Below are positions 46,201 through 52,200 of a stretch of 64,000 nt of DNA, piece by piece; within the stretch, counting starts at the first letter, position 1; each line of letters starts with the position of its first letter. Origin of the DNA: Cordylochernes scorpioides (taxonomy: Eukaryota > Arthropoda > Arachnida > Pseudoscorpiones > Chernetidae). The DNA lies in assembly GCA_030710605.1 (NCBI GenBank), contig CP092874.1:21882264-21946263 (forward strand), in the 5' to 3' direction. Under the pieces are notes generated by a model. The model worked only from the letters and a program-made list of their open reading frames with translations. It did not search any database and was not told the origin of the DNA. A program made the translations under genes and the position numbers.

Positions 46201-49200
46201 GAAATCTCACCATGCTCATCGCTAACTGCGCCAAGATTGTCTGGAAAGAAATCTAGATGTGAATGCAGGAAATGGATCTTGAGGGACATGTTACATCCCA
46301 GTGCCTTGTAGGAAAGCAACAGATCATTAACTATGTCTCGGTAATTTTCAACCTTGACACTTCCTAAGAAGTTTTTGCAAACGTTTCTAAAGGAATTCCA
46401 TGCTGCTGCTTCAACTTCATTCAAACTATTTCGAAAATTTCCATCCTGCTGCAATTCTCGAATCTGAGGTCCAACGAAAATGCCTTCTTTAATCTTCGCT
46501 TCACTTATACTAGAAATTTTTTGTTTTAGGTAGGCAAATCCACTGGCATTTCGATCCATTGCCTTGACAAAGTTCTTCATTAATCCCAGTTTAATATGTA
46601 ATGGTGGTAAGTAAATATTTTCTGAATCGATCAGGGGTAGATTTGCAATATTTTTATATCCTGGAGTAAAGATTTTACGGTTTGACCAGATTTTTTTAAT
46701 GTAATGCCTTTCCCTATCTCTGCTATCCCACTCACACAGAAAACAACAAAATTTTGTATATCCAAGCTGTAATACCCGCAAGAGAGCAACGACTTTCAAA
46801 TCGCTGCATATTTTCCAACCGTATCTTTCATATTCTATCTTTTTCAAAAGCAGTTTCATGTTTTCGTAAGTCTCTTTCATGTTGGATGCATGTATTTATC
46901 CCAATACTAAAAAAAGATCGTCAGGCAAAAACCATGGGTGATGGGAAATTTCTGATTAGATTTTTGAGTTCAGCATGAAAAGTTACACCAGAAACACCAT
47001 CAGGTTCTCTTGTGCAAAAAAAAAAGTTTTTTTTGTAGACCTGTGTAATTAGACCAAATCTGAATAAATAAATAAATATACGAGTAGTATGCCGTTTTGG
47101 TAATAAACTATTTAAAACTATTATAGACGCGTATGATTCTTTTAAAAAATAACGATTTCTACTGTCCTTACTGCAATGGAAAAATTAATGGAAGGGCCTG
47201 GCTGATGAACCATTAATTTTTCCATTGCAGTAAGGGCATTATAAACCGTTTATTTTTAAAAAGAATCATACGCGTCTATAATAATTTCGAATTTTGATAA
47301 CAGATGGCGCGCTAATGCATCATAACAAGCTACTTAAGACACACAATTTGGATTATAGATTATAAACATAAGATAATAAGACCAAGTTCAAATAAATAAA
47401 TAGTGTGTGACGTTTAGGTAATAACATTATTACTGAACCATTACACACCATTTATTTATTTAGATTTGTTCTTATTACCTTGTGTTTATAATCTACTAGC
47501 GGATGTACCCGGCTTCGCTCGGGTTTTACCCGAGTAAAGGATTGTCTAATGAACATTTGTTAAAACAATTCTCTACAAACTTATAAAAAAAAAAAAGAAA
47601 AGATATATTTTGATAATTTGAAACTCGTAAATTTGAATCTCTCGATAAAGTGAACATTTTTTCCCGGTCCCTTGAAAAATACTCGATAAGTTGAATAAAA
47701 TCAATATTAATTGGTTCCCTCGGTAATTGGAAGTTAAAGGAATAGTATCTTGCCTTGAAATTGTATCATTATTCTTGTCTCAAATAAATTTCCGTGTCAT
47801 CCTGAATTTTGTCTTTCCTAATTTTCTACATTACAAAATCATCATTTTATCTATTCTCCCAATATATATGTTGTAGATAAATGATAAAACTAACTTTGAC
47901 TTGTGCGCAATTAATAGGTAGAAAATCTTACTTTTGATAAATAATCTTTAAGATAATAAACTTAGTGATAATAAAACTTATAGATAAAAAAACTTGTTAT
48001 CATCGTCGCAATGGGGGCGCTGCTTGCGAGTTAAATCTACAAATCTACAAATAACTCTAAGGATATTCAAGATATTCAAGAAATTATTTTTCAAAAACCT
48101 TCCCGGGGATATACCTAATAATATCCCAAAATTTCACGGCGATTGGATGTATGGTTTTTGAATCTATAGAGTACAGACAGACATACATTCAATTTTATAT
48201 ATATATAGATAGATAGATACACATATATATTCCCATCTTGGACACTTTATTTTACGTTTATCATCACTCTTCACAATTCATCCTTTCATACCTCATCCTT
48301 AAGGTTATAAATAATCGTTATTTCTCCTTAAAATAAATTTCGATTGATCGTTCTAAAGAAACACATGCGGCATAATTTTTCGATGTCGTTCTACACATAT
48401 ATATTCTTTGTTCAACTTTGATTTTCTGAATTGTCCGCTATATAGCGAGAGAATGTATCTATTATATATAAAATGAATAAATGATGTATTGGGAAGTGTC
48501 TTTTGTTTTGTGGTGCTTGCTAGCGATAACGTATTTTTAATGAGAGGGCAGTTTTGGCGATAAAAGCTGTCCGTTGTTTAGAGGTGTCCCCTAAGAGAGG
48601 TTCTACTGTATTTACATATATCTTGTGTGACCTTAATATTAATAAAGATTTTAAAAATAAGGCTTATTTTGGATTGTAATAAGATTATTTAGTAATCCGA
48701 TATTTCGATGGACCAATCTTCCATCTTTTACGAGGTACGGCAAAATACCTCGTATAAGATGGAAGATTGGTCCATCGAAATATCGGATTAATAAATAATC
48801 TTACTACAATCCAAAATAAGCCTTATTTTAAAAATATACATGTCATAATTTGTATATAATTGTATGCACCTCCGACCCACTATGCATGTACAATGTATGA
48901 TTTTCAAAGATTTAATAAAGAATAAGGTAACTGGAGGAAAGAAAGTAGCAACAAAACATAGGAAATAGGTTTAAAGCGGGCACAATTATAAATAACTTGT
49001 ACAGTCAATACTTCCTGACAGAAGGCCGGACGTATTTGGTGACTGCAGAAGTTATATTAGTCGAGAAGCACTCAATACTTCCTGGCAAAGCAGGACGTAT
49101 CTGGTGACCAGAAGTTATAAAAGTAGAGAGACACCCCATACTTCCGGACCAAGACCGGACGTATTTGATAACGCGGAAGTAAATAGAGTCGAAATACCAC

Positions 49201-52200
49201 CCGATACTTCCTGACAAGATCGGCGGTATCTTTCACCAAAGAACGCCGCAGAACCAATCAGAAAGTATTCCCTAAACAGGTCAACCAATAGGAAAACGGG
49301 CACGTTCTATCCCTCGACCAATGGGAAAGAAGCCAACTCGTGGTGTTAAATCGAAAAGCAAGAATAGTCAGTTGTGCTTTGGCTCCCAAAGAGGTGACAT
49401 CTACTCTCGAGACCTCTCTCCCTCTGCTCATCCCACAGCTAAGTTCAATCACCGCCATGTGATCAGATAAGGAACAATCAAAACCCGCTCCACTCTTCTC
49501 AAGCTTTCTTCCCTCCAACCCAGTTGCCTTTTATTTCCAAACCCCATCACGTGTCCTGATTATTCCTAACTGTATGCTTCACTTGCCACTCAACGACTGC
49601 GTTTCAACCAATCCTCACCATTCAAATCGAACAACAAGAAATTCCGTAACGATATTGTCACATACATATATTGTGGATTGCTCTATATTCAGAATTAATA
49701 AAGATATAATAAATATAAAAGAATGCGCTAATATTTTAAAATAGATTTACTCAGTTTTGACAGGTAAATTAATAGATTTCTTGAAATTGACAGAGTTTTT
49801 TGCTTATAATTACACACAAGGAGAGGTTTGGTATAAGAACTTAATTAGTTGGATTTTTAACCTCCTTTGAAGGTGAGTCCCAAGAGGGGACGTTAGAGCT
49901 CTGAGAAGCGGTCTGGTGGATTAAATTGGCGAAACCGCTGGGAGGGTTCACCACTGATGAGCCAAGCCCTCCCAATATATTTTTCATCGCAGTAAGGACA
50001 GTAGAAGTTCGTTTTATGTATAAAAGAAACATTCGCGCTTTTAAATCCTTTTATTTTATATGTATAGATGGCGCGTTATTGCTTTGTGTTAATTTATTCC
50101 TAACTGGCCTTGTCTTTATAGTTTGCTGAAGAGCATTGCTCGAAGCAAATAATTGAATGTAATTCTACTGTCCTATAAGCTTATGTCCATAGTTTACTTG
50201 AAAACCATTTCTAAGATTCCATCCTTCAGAGTAGCATATAAAAGCAGAATGATCCAATACAGTATTAGAGCTCTGAGAAGCGGTCTGGTGGATTAAATTG
50301 GCGAAACCGCTGGGAGGGTTCACCACTGATGAGCCAAGCCCTCCCAATATATTTTTCATCGCAGTAAGGACAGTAGAAGTTCGTTTTATGTATAAAAGAA
50401 ACATTCGCGCTTTTAAATCCTTTTATTTTATATGTATAGATGGCGCGTTATTGCTTTGTGTTAGGTTTAACTGTATATAAATATATACACCCATACCTCG
50501 CTTTGCGTCGGGGTTACGTTCCAAAAAAACACGACGCAAATTGAAACGACGCCAAGTGAAAATAAAATTTTTATGGCATGACGCAATCAAAAACAAAGGT
50601 GTTGCCATATTTTGGGAAAAAAATTCAAAAAAAAAAAAAAAAAAATTAAAGACTCGAATCCAAAACAACGCAACTTCGAAAATCTAACGACGCACAGTGA
50701 AAATCAGTAAAAATTAAGCAGCGACGCAACTCCGAAAAAAAAAAAACGCAAAACGAAACGACGCAAAGCGAGGTATTGGTGTATATATGGCTAAAAATAA
50801 AGATATGGATAGTGTCGGGTAGCGATGTTTATCGCATTATATTGTGTTAAATTGTTAAATATCATAGTAAGGCCAACATTTTTCAAGAACACCACACGTA
50901 TGGATGAGTGCCCTAGACAACAGGATTGGTAAAAAAAGACAGAATCATCTTACCCATAACATCCGGCTTGTTAGCGTAGAAATTCTGGTGGTCGAAGAGG
51001 TACATGAAGAAGAGGAAGAGGATCGATGCTGGTAGATGGCAAAGGCAGAAGTCAAAGAGGAAGTGAATCGCCCAGAAGAGAGTTGGATGGAGTCCCGTCA
51101 TAAGCTGCAAGAGCTTCGAACCCGTTACTCTTTCGTGAACAGGGAACAGGATATAGCAGGCTGTTAGAAGAGCCAAGCCCACGGGTAAGAAGATATGAAT
51201 AAGGATACGTAACTCGACGTGGACACGTAGGCCAAAGTTGAAAGACGTATCTGACTGATGTACCAGAGGCCAGTTAATAACCAGGATACGCGCTTGAGGA
51301 TTCTTCGAGAAATGTCGAAGAAGCGAGGTCATCATAAGATTAATAGATATCGGTACAGAATGAAAAGAATAATAGTTGTACCAGGCGGTCGCGAGGAAAC
51401 CAGAACCAACGCTTTGTACCGTTCCACCGACCGTCAATTTTGTCTTGTAGCGTCTTCTATTCCGCCGTCCACGGGCCCCTAGTTGTTGAGCAAGGTTTTC
51501 GAATGTCAGAGGGATCATACTTGCCTTTTCTGAGGTCACCAGATCGACGTAGATATTCTCAATTCCTTCCAGAGGCCCTAGATTCTGTCCCGCAGAGAAG
51601 AAGCTCAGAGTAGGGCCATAGATACGTCCCAAATCAAGAAGGCGACGTGTAACAACAGTTCCTTTATTCTTCCGTAGGATGTTCAAGTTATCCATTCCTT
51701 TCATGAGAAGAAAGCCGAAGAAGATTGGAGTTAGGAGCTGGAACACGAATCCGACCCAGAAACGCTTGGTGAAGTTCCATCGTTTTAAGAATAATCCTTT
51801 GGCAATTGATGTCATTTTCTTGAAACGTTCTGAGTCTTCGTACTTGACGAAATAATCTTTGTCTGGGGAGCACAAACTTTAGTATCAATTAAAGGATATT
51901 TGAATATACGTTTGGACATGTTTTGACAAGTTAGAGTGTGTAATAAGGAATCGGGGCAGTAAGTCCTTAAGGCGCAGTAAGGAGATGTTCAGTCTAACAT
52001 TCTCCCAACTCAGATATTTGGGGTTAAAAAAAAAAGCCGAAAACTGGAACGAGCCAGAGACCTTTAGATCTTCAGTGTCTAACGCTTTCCCAAACCGAGT
52101 TATTTGGGGTTACGCAGTATGGAGAGTTACTAACCACTCTCCTATACATTTTCCCAACTCAGCTATTATATTAAAAAAAAAAAAAGATGCCAGAAAACTC

